This document shows, one piece after another, positions 1 to 12,410 of a DNA stretch of 64,000 nt. The stretch is from assembly GCA_933228675.1 (NCBI GenBank), contig OW121740.1:131471799-131535798 (forward strand), written 5' to 3'. The notes under the pieces are model-generated. The model saw only the letters and a list, made by a program, of their open reading frames with translations, did not search any database and had not been told where the DNA came from. This DNA is from Stomorhina lunata. Taxonomy: Eukaryota > Arthropoda > Insecta > Diptera > Rhiniidae. Numbering within the stretch: position 1 is the first letter of the stretch; every line of letters begins with the position of its first letter. Position numbers and translations under genes: made by a program.

Positions 1-490
1 TGTTTATACGAATTGACCCAGTCAGCATTTTTGTTATTTTCTGATCATATTTGACTCTTTCTCGACTGCCGCGGACGATTAAAACAATCGAATATGCTAT
101 CATTTTCGATTCGAAAAAGACTGTGCCTTCGGGAGAAAATGGTACCATAGCCGCGACTCCCTTGAGAGAATCTTTTATGAACACCTTTATGAGTCTTTTA
201 CGAGCCATTTTCGAGTCATTTTTGACTCAATTTTGATTATTTTTTCAGTTGATTCAAAAAAAAAGTAACATTGCCTTTACAATCGTACATATGTAAAGTG
301 TGTTTACACGAATTGACCCAGTCAGCATTTTTGTTATTTTCTGATCATATTTGACTCTTTTTCGACTGCCGCGGACGATTAAAACAATCGAATACGCTAT
401 CATTTTCGATTCGAAAAAGAATGTGCCTTCGGGAGAAAATGGTACCATAGCCGCCACTCCCTTGAGAGAATCTTGTTTATACGAATTGAA
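1..490. repeat. 300-bp tandem duplication, unknown family
   Basis: The sequence starting TGTTTATACGAATTGACCCA at base 1 recurs at 301, and about 170 bases after each start align with only a few substitutions. A third, very short copy of the start (TGTTTATACGAATTGA) begins near 474. The first unit is probably cut by the window edge or complete at 300 bp; the second is cut short by the third. Similar short open frames appear in both copies, but they lie inside the repeat, run on both strands and match no family I know, so I do not call them genes. Confidence 0.85.
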
Positions 491-496
491 TTACCT

Positions 497-529
497 AAGT
501 GAGAGAGAGAGTGAGAGAGAGAAGAGAGA
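497..529. repeat. GA-rich microsatellite
   Basis: An imperfect (GA)n run with interruptions (GTGAGA, GAAGAGAG) directly follows the 300-bp repeat. Confidence 0.8.
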
Positions 530-608
530 TGAAGTGTGGTGTAAAGTCTATTTTTAGAATACTGAAGGAGTTGCGCTATTTCTTGTTATTTTATTTATTT
601 TTATCAAA

Positions 609-693
609 GGCCGCAAACTGGGATCGAACTCAGGCTAGAAATGATATCTTATGTTTGGTAGTCGGCGTGCTAACCAACTTAGCTACAGCACCC
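609..693 (-). mobile_element. tRNA-derived SINE-like unit or tRNA pseudogene
   Basis: Read on the minus strand, 674-685 gives TAGCTAAGTTGG, a match to the pol III A-box consensus (TRGCNNAGYNGG), and 620-631 gives GAGTTCGATCCC, a near match to the B-box (GGTTCGANNCC). The 42 bp between them is longer than in an ordinary intronless tRNA, and the segment ends do not pair into a convincing acceptor stem, so this is not an intact tRNA. On the minus strand the unit runs into an A/T-rich tail (about 608 down to 580, ATAAAAATAAATAAAATAAC), as expected of a SINE 3' tail. Known from the family: tRNA-derived SINEs keep both boxes as an internal promoter. Inferred: retroposed copy; a decayed tRNA gene is the alternative. 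Confidence 0.6.
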
Positions 694-2124
694 ATTATCT
701 ATGTGCGTTAAAAAGTATTTCAGAACTAACACCATAGGAGTCACCTTTTTATCATCTAACAGCGCAAAATCTGTTTGCAAAATAGTGTTACAAACTATCG
801 AATTTCAGTCGCTTAAATGTTTGATTTTTAATGAATATGCTTTTTGTTATTGTATTCTTAAATAGTAAGTTTTAAAGCATAAGCGCGAATCTACTTCGAC
901 TAGTTTTTTAATCGCGCAGACGACAAATCGTTTTTTGGTCTTCCAAACTGGTTAAAAAAGACTCATTTGGGTGATTTTTCAAAAAATAATTTTCTAAATG
1001 CTGACTGGGTATGTATGTGTGTTTGTGTGCGTATGTGTGAGTGTGTGTGTGTGTTAGTGTTGGGTCACTTTTTGTCTGAGTGTAAATATTAAAATATTTA
1101 ATAATTTAATAATTGCTGCGAAAACAATTTATATAAAAGGCGTTCGTTTAGTCATTTAAAGTAATTAATAATTTATAACAAATGTTGTGTGTGTTTTTGC
1201 AGTCATTAAATTACAATAATAATTTTACAACAACAACGACAACAGCAATAAAAATTTAATATTGCAGCAACAATTTATTATCACCAGCAATTATCGACAA
1301 ATTTGTAAAAAATGCAACAGCTACAGACAGAAACAATAATAAATAGAAAACAGTTGCTAGTTTTTGTTGCTTGTTTTCTGCTTATAAACAAATATTTATA
1401 AAAAAATTATTGTTTATTTAATAGAATTGTAATGAATTTATTAGTTGCACAAAAACCCATCAAGGTATTTAATTTATTGAATATTTTCCCCCTTATTTCA
1501 TTTTAAAATTATCAACTGCTAAATTCTAGAATCAGATGAATAAATAGATAAAATTTTATAACTAAATTGTAAAATAAATAAACACACAAAAAAATGCTAT
1601 TAACAATTAAATTGATTGTATTAATTATTAAATAAATAATAAAAATATTTCAACTTTAAGCAATTAAGAAAAATTTTTATGACTAAATTTATTTATGATT
1701 ATGATAAAATCTAATTTAAATGAATTACATATCATAGCAATTTTATTTATGTAATAAAAATATTTCTTTGAAATTTTATAATGTGTACCATTTCATTTAT
1801 TTCAAATAATTTAGGTCATTATATTTTTATTATTTACTTAGTAAATGTAACTGAATGTGTATCTTTTACATTAAACTTTTTACATTTATCTTTAGCTTAA
1901 AGATTTTCTAAATAAATTACAAATATTCTTTATCTTAGTATTTGTTTGTGCTCAAGATGTCAAGGTCTTCTTTTGTGTCAATAAAATTGTAACAGTAACT
2001 TTTTTGACCCATTGTGGGAGTGTAATTTTATTTAAAAGTACAATAGTTAAATTGAATAAATTTTGTTAAACAGGCTAAACAAAATTTACTAAAATATACA
2101 ATTTGAAATAATCCAAAATAATAG
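694..2124. other. AT-rich single-copy-looking DNA
   Basis: No gene, splice pattern or family could be supported. The stretch contains the GT microsatellite at 1006-1056, CAA-type runs near 1215-1260 and otherwise A+T-rich sequence with no long open frame. Confidence 0.6.
1006..1056. repeat. GT-rich microsatellite
   Basis: Interrupted (GT)n with GTAT and GTGC variants, ending in a clean (GT)7-8 run. Confidence 0.85.
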
Positions 2125-2249
2125 TTTGGTCTCACATCAAAAGCACGATAACTCTAGAAACAAAGGAGTTTGGGTTAAGAAATTTGCTTTGGTCTGACAT
2201 CAAAAGCACGATAACTCCCGAACCAAAGGAGTTTGGGTTACGAAATTTG
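2125..2249. repeat. 63-bp tandem duplication
   Basis: Two adjacent copies (2125-2187 and 2188-2249) share TTTGGTCTSACATCAAAAGC, ACGATAACTC and AAAGGAGTTTGGGTTA with few substitutions. The family is unknown. The wording 'ACGATAACTC ... ACCAAAGGAG' resembles dispersed insect repeats by eye only. Confidence 0.85.
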
Positions 2250-2669
2250 GTGAACTTGATAAAATTTCTTCAAAGATCACATATAACATTTATCACATAA
2301 ATTCCCTTAAATACTATGAAAATACTGACTTACAACAAGAGTCTAGTCTAGAGTTTTACACTAAATGCTCCCTCCGTAATATATATTTAGTCTTTTAATT
2401 CCTGGTCAAGCATAGGGCCTGGAAATATGTAGGAAGCATATCCGATTTTCTACAATCCCATATAACTTTAATTTCCTTATTTTTATTTGAGAGAAATCAT
2501 TTTCTTAAAAGCGATTTTTTTTAAATATTTTATAAACAAAAGTTCCTTAAGTAAAAATGCTGTATCTCGCAAACTAATAGACCGAAAGCTACCAAATTTA
2601 TGCTTGCAGGTTAGGGCCATTGAAAATTCTTAAAGATTTACAACCAACATTGTAAAGGAAACTCGGCCC
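2250..2669. other. AT-rich DNA before the first 31-bp array
   Basis: No feature could be supported. The piece near 2560-2620 (CTGTATCTCGCAAACTAATA) has the look of a decayed dispersed repeat, but I have no second copy in the window to confirm it. Confidence 0.5.
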
Positions 2670-4690
2670 ACTCGGCCAACCTTTCATCAGAAAAGTCGAT
2701 CCACCGAGAACTTTTCTATATAAAACTCAACCCACCGAGAACTTTTCTGCAAAAAACTCAATCCATCGAGAACTTTTCTATAAAAAACTCGACCCATAGA
2801 AAGCTTTTCTATAGAAAACTTTAGCCACCGAGAGCTTTTCTATAAAAAGAAACTCTACCCACCGAGAACATTTCTATAAAAAACTCTACCTACCGAGAAC
2901 TTTTCTATAGAAAACCCTACCCACCAAAAACTTTTCTATAGAAAACTCTACAAACAGAGAACTTTTCTATAGAAAACTCTTCCCTTGTCAACTTTTCTTT
3001 AGAAAACTCTTCCCATCATCAAATTTTCTATAGAAAATTATTCCCTTCATCATCAATTTTTCTATAGAAAACTCTTCCCATCATCTAGTTTCCTATAGAA
3101 AACTCTTCCCATCATCAATTTTTGTAAATTAAACTCTTCCCATCATCAATTTTTCTTTAGAAAACTTTTCCCATCATCAAGTTTTCTATAGAAACTTTTC
3201 CTATCATCATGTTTTGTATAGAAAACTCTACTCTCTATTATCAATTTTTCTATAAAACTCTTCCCATCATTAATTTTTCTATAGAAAACTTTTCCTATCA
3301 TCAATTTTTCTATAGAAAACTTTTCCTATCATCAATTTGTTATAGAAAACTCTTCCTATCATCAAGTTTTCCATAGAAAACTCTTCCCATCATCAATTTT
3401 TGTAAACAAAGCTCTTCCCATCATCAATTTTTCTATAGAAAACTCTTCCTATCATCAATTTTTCTATCGAAAACTCTTCCCATTATCAATTTTTCTATAG
3501 AAAACTCTCTCCATCATCAATTTTTGTATAAAATACTCTTCCCATCATCCACTTTTCTATAGAAACATCTTTCCATCATCAATTTTTCTATAGAAAACTC
3601 TTCCCATCATCAATTTTTGTAAATAAAACTCTTCCCATCATATATTTTTCTATAGAAAACTCTTTCTATCATCAATTTTTCTATCGAAAACTCTTCCCAA
3701 TATCAACTTTTTTATAGAAAACTTTTCCCATCACCAATTTTTCTATAGAAAACTCTTCCCATCAACAACTTTTCTCTACAAAACTTTTCCCATCATCAAT
3801 TTTTGTAAATAAAACTCTTCCCATCATCAATTTTACGATAGAAAACTCTTCCCATAATAAATTTTTCTATATAAAATTCTTCCCGTTATCAATTTTTCCA
3901 TAGAAAACTCTTTCCATCATGCATTTTTGTATAGAATACTCTTCCCATCGTCAACTTTTCTATAGAAACATCTTCCCGTCATCAATTTTTCTATAGAAAA
4001 CTCTTCGCATCATTAATGTTTCTAAAGAAAACTATTTCCATAATTAATTTTTCGATATAAAACTCTTCCCATCATCAATTTTTCGATATAAAACTCTTCC
4101 CATCATCAACTTTTCTATAGAAAGCTCTTCCGATCATCTATTTTTCAGTGGAAAACTCTTCCGATGGTCAATTTTTCTATAGAAAACTCTTCCCATTATC
4201 AACTTTTTTATAGAAAACTCTTCCCATCATCAATTTTTCTATAGAAAACTCTTCCTATCATAAATTATAGTATAGAAAACTCTTGCAATCATCAATTTTT
4301 CTATAAAAAACTCTTCCCATGCTCAATTTTTTTTTAATAGAAAACATTGTCAATTTTTGTATAGAAAACTCTTCTCATCATCAATGTTTGTATAGAAAAC
4401 TCTTCCTATAAACAATTTTCTATAGAAACTCCTCTCATCGTCAACTTTTCTATTAAAACTTTGCATTCGGTCAACTTTTCTATTGAAAACTCTTCCCAAC
4501 TTTTGTCTAGAAAATTCTTTTTCTTTTAAAAGTTTTTCCTAATACGAAATTTTCTACAGAAATTTTATTTTATTATATAATTTTTATGTAGAACTTTTTT
4601 CACAATAAAGATCTCTTTGGACAATTTTTTTTAAATTTTCCCAATTTCTTTAGAAAATTCTTCTTTATAAAATTTTCCTCCCCTAAAGGG
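2670..4690. repeat. 31-bp minisatellite array 1 (CATCATCAA linker)
   Basis: The unit is TTTTCTATAGAAAA followed by CTCTTCCCATCATCAA-type linker, about 31 bp. The first 300 bp carry a different linker (CCCACCGAGAA) and are more diverged; 3000-4450 carries the CATCATCAA form; the last 200 bp decay gradually. The 14-bp core is a perfect palindrome and is the best conserved part, while the linker varies. Variants of the core include TTTTTGTAAATAAAA and TTTTCGATATAAAA. Confidence 0.95.
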
Positions 4691-6055
4691 TTAACTCATA
4701 TATATTTAAAATCCATTAAAAAAACTTTTATTATGTGTTTATGCAATTTAATATTTTATTTTTAAACTTACCTTTTTATTATAATTTCTGTATAATTTCG
4801 CGGTTGTTCCGTTTGAAATATTTATTTTAATTTAGTTTATAATTACACTTAAACAACTTCTGCAACTGCAGTTCATACTAAATATTCATATTTATATAAT
4901 TACATACATTTTTTATATTTATTATTTTAGAATTTTTTTCCTTCTACTGATTCTGTTGTTTTTGGTAGCTTTTTAATGCAAAATGGAAACTTTTATTTAC
5001 AGAATTTTTTTTTCAAATTTAGGTTTTTGCCTTACAAAAGGTCACGTGTTGTTTTTGGCTGTATATTTTTTTTTCAAATAACGAAAATATTATAACAAAT
5101 TTCTTTTCTATGTAAAAAGAATTAGTGTAAAAAAGTCAGCAACTGAATAAAAAACCACAGCATTTGTATGAGGAGTAATAGAGAATCCTTGTAAGTCCTT
5201 GTTATTTAAAACAAAAGAGAACCACAGGGTAATAGAAAGAGAGTTTATACTGTGTAAAAAAGGAATGAGAGAAAGTGAAAAATTTGTTGTAATTTAATGA
5301 TGACACATACACACGAACACAAGTAAATGAATCTGTTTTTATGTGGAAAATGTTGGTGATACCGATATTAATGATGCTGCTGATGTTGATAATGAGGTTT
5401 TACTTGTTGTTGTTGTTAATGTTGCTGCCACTTCTGTTGGTAACAATTATAATAATGTTGTAATTTTCTTTTATACTTTTTTTTTGTAGTTTCCTCTTCG
5501 ATGTTTATTTTTTACTCAATTTTGTATTAGTAAGGATTTTTTCAATACACACTCTCACACATACACATGTTTTATAGTTGGCTGTATTGTATCTCATTAA
5601 TTTTTTATTTTTTATTTGGTTTGTTGTTGCTGTTGCTTTTAATCCTTAATTAGTCTAACAAGGTGCAAATTAATCCACTTTAGTTAATTAAATTGTTTAG
5701 TATGACACAGAACACAGTGGGAGGGCTTTTGTTGTTTGCTTTTTTCCCTCTTGCAAATTATTCACTGAAAGCTTTTGTGAATATTATTTATAAAATTATT
5801 TTCTTTTTTAATCTTTTTAACTTGTTATTATTCTATAAATAATTAATTAATTGTTTTAGTATTTTTTTCTGGGTAATGTTATTAGTATAACATTTTATGA
5901 ATTATTTACATTTGTTCAAATATAATTTTCACTGCTTAATAGGTCATGTTTTTGAATGGCTTCATTTATTTATTTTAGAAGCTGCGAATATCTGAAAGAA
6001 AAAAATAAAAAAGAAAGTGTTAGTAAATTTTAATCTAAGAATAATTTTAAGAATA
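4691..6055. other. AT-rich DNA with GTT microsatellites
   Basis: Between two 31-bp arrays, with no supported gene. Holds a GTT/GCT-rich stretch near 5345-5460, short CA runs near 5305 and 5550, and long T runs. Confidence 0.6.
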
Positions 6056-7147
6056 TTTAGAAAACTCTTTCCATGCAACTCTTTCGACAATTTTCCACAG
6101 AAAACTTTTTTCACGGAAAATTTTTGTATAGATAACTTTTCCCACCGACAATTTTTTCACAGAAGACTCTTCCCACCGACAATTTTTCCAGTGAAAACTC
6201 TGTCCACCGACAATTGTTTTATGAAAAATTTTGGCCACCGACAATTTTTCTACAAAAAACTCTGTCCTCCGACAATTTCTCTATGGCAAACTCTTCCCAC
6301 AGAAAATTCTTCCCACCTACAATTTCTCCACAGTAAACACTTTCCCATTGACAACTTTTATAAAGAAAACTCTTCCCATCGTTAACTTTTCTATAGAAAA
6401 CTCTTCGATTGTCAACTTTTCTATAGAAACTCTTCCGATCGTCAACTTTTCTATAGAAAACTTTTTCGATCGTCAAATTTTTTTTACAAAACTCTTTCGA
6501 TCGTCAACTTTTCTATAGAAAACTCTTACCATCGTCAACTTTTGTATAGAAAACTCTTCCCATCGTCAACTTTTCTATAGAAAACTCTTCCGATCGTCAA
6601 CTTTTCTATAGAAAACTCTTAACATCTTCAACTTTTCTATAGAAAACTCTTACCATCGTCAACTTTTCTATAGAAAACTCTTCCCATCGTCAACTATTCT
6701 ATAAAAAACTCTTCCCATCGTCAACTTTTCTATAGAAAACTCTTCCCATCGTCAACTTTTCTATAGAAAACTCTTCCGATCGTCAACTTTTCTATAGAAA
6801 ACTCTTCCGATCGTCAACTTTTCTATAGAAAACTCTTCCGATCGTCAACTTTTCTATAGAAAACTCTTCCGATCGTCAGCTTTTCTATAGAAAACTCTTC
6901 CGATCGTCAACTTTTCTATAGAAAACTGTTCCGATCGTCAACTTTTCTATAGAAAACTATTCCCATCGTCAACTTTTCATTAAAAACTCTTCCCATCGTC
7001 AACTTTTCAATGAAAAACTCTTCCCATCGTCAACATTTCTATAGAAAACTCTTCCCATCGTCAACTTTTCTATAGAAAACTCTTCCGATCGTCAACTTTT
7101 CTATAGAAAACTCTTCCCATCGTCAACTTTTCTATAGAAAACTCTTA
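6056..7147. repeat. 31-bp minisatellite array 2 (CGATCGTCAA linker)
   Basis: The left 300 bp use the linker CCCACCGACAA; from about 6360 the linker is CCGATCGTCAA or CCCATCGTCAA. The core TTTTCTATAGAAAA is nearly invariant in the right part. Short open frames on both strands are artefacts of the unit. The array ends sharply at CTCTTAATTAATAACC. Confidence 0.95.
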
Positions 7148-8053
7148 ATTAATAACCATCTTATATTAATAACCTTAAATTTATAACCAACTTTGGTGAA
7201 CACCTAATCTTGTTTTTTGGTTGAAGAATTATAAAATATATTTACAAACATTTAATTATTTATCAAAAAACTTTAAATTAAGCTGTCCATTATAAACAGC
7301 TTTTGTACGGCCTTAAATCGTTTAAATCTGCTTAATTGAAGTCTACTTTCAAAAACAGACCAAACTACAAATTCCTTAAAATTTCTATGATTTCATTTAT
7401 ATTTTTTGATTCGCTTTTAAATCGTTTTCCTACTTCCATAATTTCAAAGATTATTTAAAAGAAAAAAAAACAATATTCAAAGCAAAAAAAAAATAAAAAG
7501 AATTAAAAATTTAAATAGTTTTTTTTTTTTCTTTTGTTTTTCTCTTGTACAATAAACAAATTAACAAATTTCTCACGCTTTATCGCTTTAAAAAGCAATT
7601 AAGTATTTAAAGTTCATAAATGTCAGTAAATTGTTTTTCATTTTGTTAATGGGACTTCAAAAGCTGAAAACACAGACAAACTCATACGAATCGTAAAAAA
7701 CGCTCACAACTCAACTCAAAAAAATACCAACCACTTAGCGAAAATAACAACAGCCATAATAATAAAATTAACAAAAATGGGGAAAAAATATTGTATATGA
7801 ATGTGCAGAATATACTAAAAATACTAGAAGGAAAATAAAGTATCGTAACGACTGCTAAAAGCGTAAATTGTATATTTTTATAAATAAGATTTTAAATTAA
7901 AAATGCTGCCATGAAGATACAAAAATGAAACAGACAATCAGCCCAAAAGCCGAATATAATAAAGCCGGCGGCATATTTATTTATTTACTAAATATTATAA
8001 AAACAATTAAGTTTCAAATTAATATGTAATGTGTTATCACATCATAATTAATA
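7148..8053. other. AT-rich DNA
   Basis: Nothing supportable is seen. Poly-A and poly-T tracts lie near 7460-7540, and AT-rich sequence leads up to the 11-bp satellite. Confidence 0.6.
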
Positions 8054-8070
8054 CGCACACTAGGTGTGCG
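8054..8070. other. perfect 17-bp inverted repeat at the satellite edge
   Basis: CGCACAC-TAG-GTGTGCG has 7-bp arms with a 3-base centre and is followed at once by the first 11-bp satellite unit. It is strikingly GC-rich for this window. It may be a remnant of an element end or a hairpin that favoured array growth; both are inference. Confidence 0.8.
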
Positions 8071-11000
8071 AACTAGAACAGAACTAGAACAGAACTAGAA
8101 CAGAACTAGAACAGAACTAGAACAGAACTAGAACAGAACTAGAACAGAACTAGAACAGAACTAGAACAGAACTAGAACAGAACTAGAACAGAACTAGAAC
8201 AGAACTAGAACAGAACTAGAACAGAACTAGAACAGAACTAGAACAGAACTAGAACAGAACTAGAACAGAACTAGAACAGAACTAGAACAGAACTAGAACA
8301 GAACTAGAACAGAACTAGAACAGAACTAGAACAGAACTAGAACAGAACTAGAACAGAACTAGAACAGAACAGAACTAGAACAGAACTAGAACAGAACTAG
8401 AACAGAACTAGAACAGAACTAGAACAGAACTAGAACAGAACTAGAACAGAACTAGAACAGAACTAGAACAGAACTAGAACAGAACTAGAACAGATCTAGA
8501 ACAGAACTAGAACAGAACTAGAACAGAACTAGAACAGAACTAGAACAGAACTAGAACAGAACTAGAACAGAACTAGAACAGAACTAGAACAGAACTAGAA
8601 CAGAACTAGAACAGAACTAGAACAGAACTAGAACAGAACTAGAACAGAACTAGAACAGAACTAGACCAGAACTAGAACAGAACTAGAACAGAACTAAAAC
8701 AGAACTAGAACAGAACTAGAACAGAACTAGAACAGAACTAGAACAGAACTAGAACAGAACTAGAACAGAACTAGAACAGAACTAGAACAGAACTAGAACA
8801 GAACTAGAACAGAACTAGAACAGAACTAGAACAGAACTAGAACAGAACTAGAACAGAACTAGAACAGAACTAGAACAGAACTAGAACAGAACTAGAACAG
8901 AACTAGAACAGAACTAGAACAGAACTAGAACAGAACTAGAACAGAACTAGAACAGAACTAGAACAGAACTAGAACAGAACTAGAACAGAACTAGAACAGA
9001 ACTAGAACAGAACTAGAACAGAACTAGAACAGAACTAGAACAGAACTAGAACAGAACTAGAACAGAACTAGAACAGAACTAGAACAGAACTAGAACAGAA
9101 CTAGAACAGAACTAGAACAGAACTAGAACAGAACTAGAACAGAACTAGAACAGAACTAGAACAGAACTAGAACAGAACTAGAACAGAACTAGAACAGAAC
9201 TAGAACAGAACTAGAAAAGAACTAGAACAGAACTAGAACGGAACAGAACTAGAACGGAACAGAACTAGAACGGAACAGAACTAGAACGGAACAGAACTAG
9301 AACGGAACAGAACTAGAACAGAACTAGAACAGAACTAGAACAGAACTAGAACAGAACTAGAACAGAACTAGAACAGAACTAGAACAGAACTAGAACAGAA
9401 CTAGAACAGAACTAGAACAGAACTAGAACAGAACTAGAACAGAACTAGAACAGAACTAGAACAGAACTAGAACAGAACTAGAACAGAACTAGAACAGAAC
9501 TAGAACAGAACTAGAACAGAACTAGAACAGAACTAGAACAGAACTAGAACAGAACTAGAACAGAACTAGAACAGAACTAGAACAGAACTAGAACAGAACT
9601 AGAACAGAACTAGAACAGAACTAGAACAGAACTAGAACAGAACTAGAACAGAACTAGAACAGAACTAGAACAGAACTAGAACAGAACTAGAACAGAACTA
9701 GAACAGAACTAGAACAGAACTAGAACAGAACTAGAACAGAACTAGAACAGAACTAGAACAGAACTAGAACAGAACTAGAACAGAACTAGAACAGAACTAG
9801 AACAGAACTAGAACAGAACTAGAACAGAACTAGAACAGAACTAGAACAGAACTAGAACAGAACTAGAACAGAACTAGAACAGAACTAGAACAGAACTAGA
9901 ACAGAACTAGAACAGAACTAGAACAGAACTAGAACAGAACTAGAACAGAACTAGAACAGAACTAGAACAGAACTAGAACAGAACTAGAACAGAACTAGAA
10001 CAGAACTAGAACAGAACTAGAACAGAACTAGAACAGAACTAGAACAGAACTAGAACAGAACTAGAACAGAACTAGAACAGAACTAGAACAGAACTAGAAC
10101 AGAACTAGAACAGAACTAGAACAGAACTAGAACAGAACTAGAACAGAACTAGAACAGAACTAGAACAGAACTAGAACAGAACTAGAACAGAACTAGAACA
10201 GAACTAGAACAGAACTAGAACAGAACTAGAACAGAACTAGAACAGAACTAGAACAGAACTAGAACAGAACTAGAACAGAACTAGAACAGAACTAGAACAG
10301 AACTAGAACAGAACTAGAACAGAACTAGAACAGAACTAGAACAGAACTAGAACAGAACTAGAACAGAACTAGAACAGAACTAGAACAGAACTAGAACAGA
10401 ACTAGAACAGAACTAGAACAGAACTAGAACAGAACTAGAACAGAACTAGAACAGAACTAGAACAGAACTAGAACAGAACTAGAACAGAACTAGAACAGAA
10501 CTAGAACAGAACTAGAACAGAACTAGAACAGAACTAGAACAGAACTAGAACAGAACTAGAACAGAACTAGAACAGAACTAGAACAGAACTAGAACAGAAC
10601 TAGAACAGAACTAGAACAGAACTAGAACAGAACTAGAACAGAACTAGAACAGAACTAGAACAGAACTAGAACAGAACTAGAACAGAACTAGAACAGAACT
10701 AGAACAGAACTAGAACAGAACTAGAACAGAACTAGAACAGAACTAGAACAGAACTAGAACAGAACTAGAACAGAACTAGAACAGAACTAGAACAGAACTA
10801 GAACAGAACTAGAACAGAACTAGAACAGAACTAGAACAGAACTAGAACAGAACTAGAACAGAACTAGAACAGAACTAGAACAGAACTAGAACAGAACTAG
10901 AACAGAACTAGAACAGAACTAGAACAGAACTAGAACAGAACTAGAACAGAACTAGAACAGAACTAGAACAGAACTAGAACAGAACTAGAACAGAACTAGA

Positions 11001-11916
11001 ACAGAACTAGAACAGAACTAGAACAGAACTAGAACAGAACTAGAACAGAACTAGAACAGAACTAGAACAGAACTAGAACAGAACTAGAACAGAACTAGAA
11101 CAGAACTAGAACAGAACTAGAACAGAACTAGAACAGAACTAGAACAGAACTAGAACAGAACTAGAACAGAACTAGAACAGAACTAGAACAGAACTAGAAC
11201 AGAACTAGAACAGAACTAGAACAGAACTAGAACAGAACTAGAACAGAACTAGAACAGAACTAGAACAGAACTAGAACAGAACTAGAACAGAACTAGAACA
11301 GAACTAGAACAGAACTAGAACAGAACTAGAACAGAACTAGAACAGAACTAGAACAGAACTAGAACAGAACTAGAACAGAACTAGAACAGAACTAGAACAG
11401 AACTAGAACAGAACTAGAACAGAACTAGAACAGAACTAGAACAGAACTAGAACAGAACTAGAACAGAACTAGAACAGAACTAGAACAGAACTAGAACAGA
11501 ACTAGAACAGAACTAGAACAGAACTAGAACAGAACTAGAACAGAACTAGAACAGAACTAGAACAGAACTAGAACAGAACTAGAACAGAACTAGAACAGAA
11601 CTAGAACAGAACTAGAACAGAACTAGAACAGAACTAGAACAGAACTAGAACAGAACTAGAACAGAACTAGAACAGAACTAGAACAGAACTAGAACAGAAC
11701 TAGAACAGAACTAGAACAGAACTAGAACAGAACTAGAACAGAACTAGAACAGAACTAGAACAGAACTAGAACAGAACTAGAACAGAACTAGAACAGAACT
11801 AGAACAGAACTAGAACAGAACTAGAACAGAACTAGAACAGAACTAGAACAGAACTAGAACAGAACTAGAACAGAACTAGAACAGAACTAGAACAGAACTA
11901 GAACAGAACTAGAACT
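8071..11916. repeat. 11-bp satellite AACAGAACTAG, about 350 copies
   Basis: A head-to-tail array of AACAGAACTAG over about 3.85 kb. Visible departures are few: a 16-bp unit near 8362-8377, single-base variants near 8493, 8666, 8695 and 9215, and a run of five 16-bp units at 9237-9316. From about 9317 to 11916 I see no variant. The unit is one helical turn long. All frames on both strands carry no meaningful protein. The array ends in AGAACTGTCGTTG. Confidence 0.97.
9237..9316. repeat. five 16-bp variant units inside the 11-bp satellite
   Basis: AACGGAACAGAACTAG is repeated five times without change. The unit equals the 11-mer plus AACGG, and shows local amplification of one variant within the array. 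Confidence 0.95.
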
Positions 11917-11929
11917 GTCGTTGTTCAAA

Positions 11930-12410
11930 AAAAAAAAGAAAAAAAATTCTAGATTTCTTTTTTTATCAAGAAATTTTCTTGAGCAACCTTTTTTATAAAA
12001 AAATTTTCTATAAAAAAAATTTTTATGAAAACATTTTTTATAAAAAATTTTTTGTGAAAGAATTGTTATGAAAAAATTTTCTATAAAATATTTTTTTTCA
12101 AAAAATTTTCTAAAAAAAAATTTGTATGAAAAAATTTTCTATAAAAATTTTTTTATCAAAAAATTTTCTTTAAAAAATTTTTTATCAAAAAAATTTTTAA
12201 ATTAATATTAGTGATTTTTCGACCTTTTTTTTAATTTATTTAAATTTCTTTAAAAAGAAATGTTTATCAAAATATTTTCTATAAAAAATTTTTTATCAAA
12301 AAATTATCCATAAAATATTTTGTATAGAAAATTTTGATACAAATTTTTTTTATAGATAATTTTTTATCAAAAGATTTTCTATAACAAATTTTTCTTACAA
12401 AATCGAAACT
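11930..12410. repeat. diverged AT-rich array (ATCAAAAAATTTTCTATAAAA type)
   Basis: A poorly conserved repeat of roughly 30 bp alternates AAAATTTTCTATAAAA with TTTTTTATCAAA. Related in wording to the arrays at 54971, 55590 and 58981 (ACCGAAAAATTTTCTATAAA). A separate decayed piece lies near 12190-12240. Confidence 0.75.

Noticed and set aside
51..557. Similar 61- and 68-codon frames in the 300-bp repeat
   Set aside because: Conservation of the peptide follows from near-identity of the DNA copies; one minus-strand frame is also open over the same bases, and no family was recognised.
609..693. Functional tRNA gene
   Set aside because: The acceptor ends do not pair and the distance between A and B boxes is too great; kept only as tRNA-like.
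6017..6518. Overlapping open frames on both strands over array 2
   Set aside because: Products of the 31-bp unit; opposite-strand frames overlap fully and show only repeat-derived peptides.
2670..7147. CRISPR-like arrangement of a constant palindrome with variable spacers
   Set aside because: Linkers are not unique: they repeat by blocks and drift gradually, there are no cas genes, and the DNA is clearly eukaryotic. This is a minisatellite.
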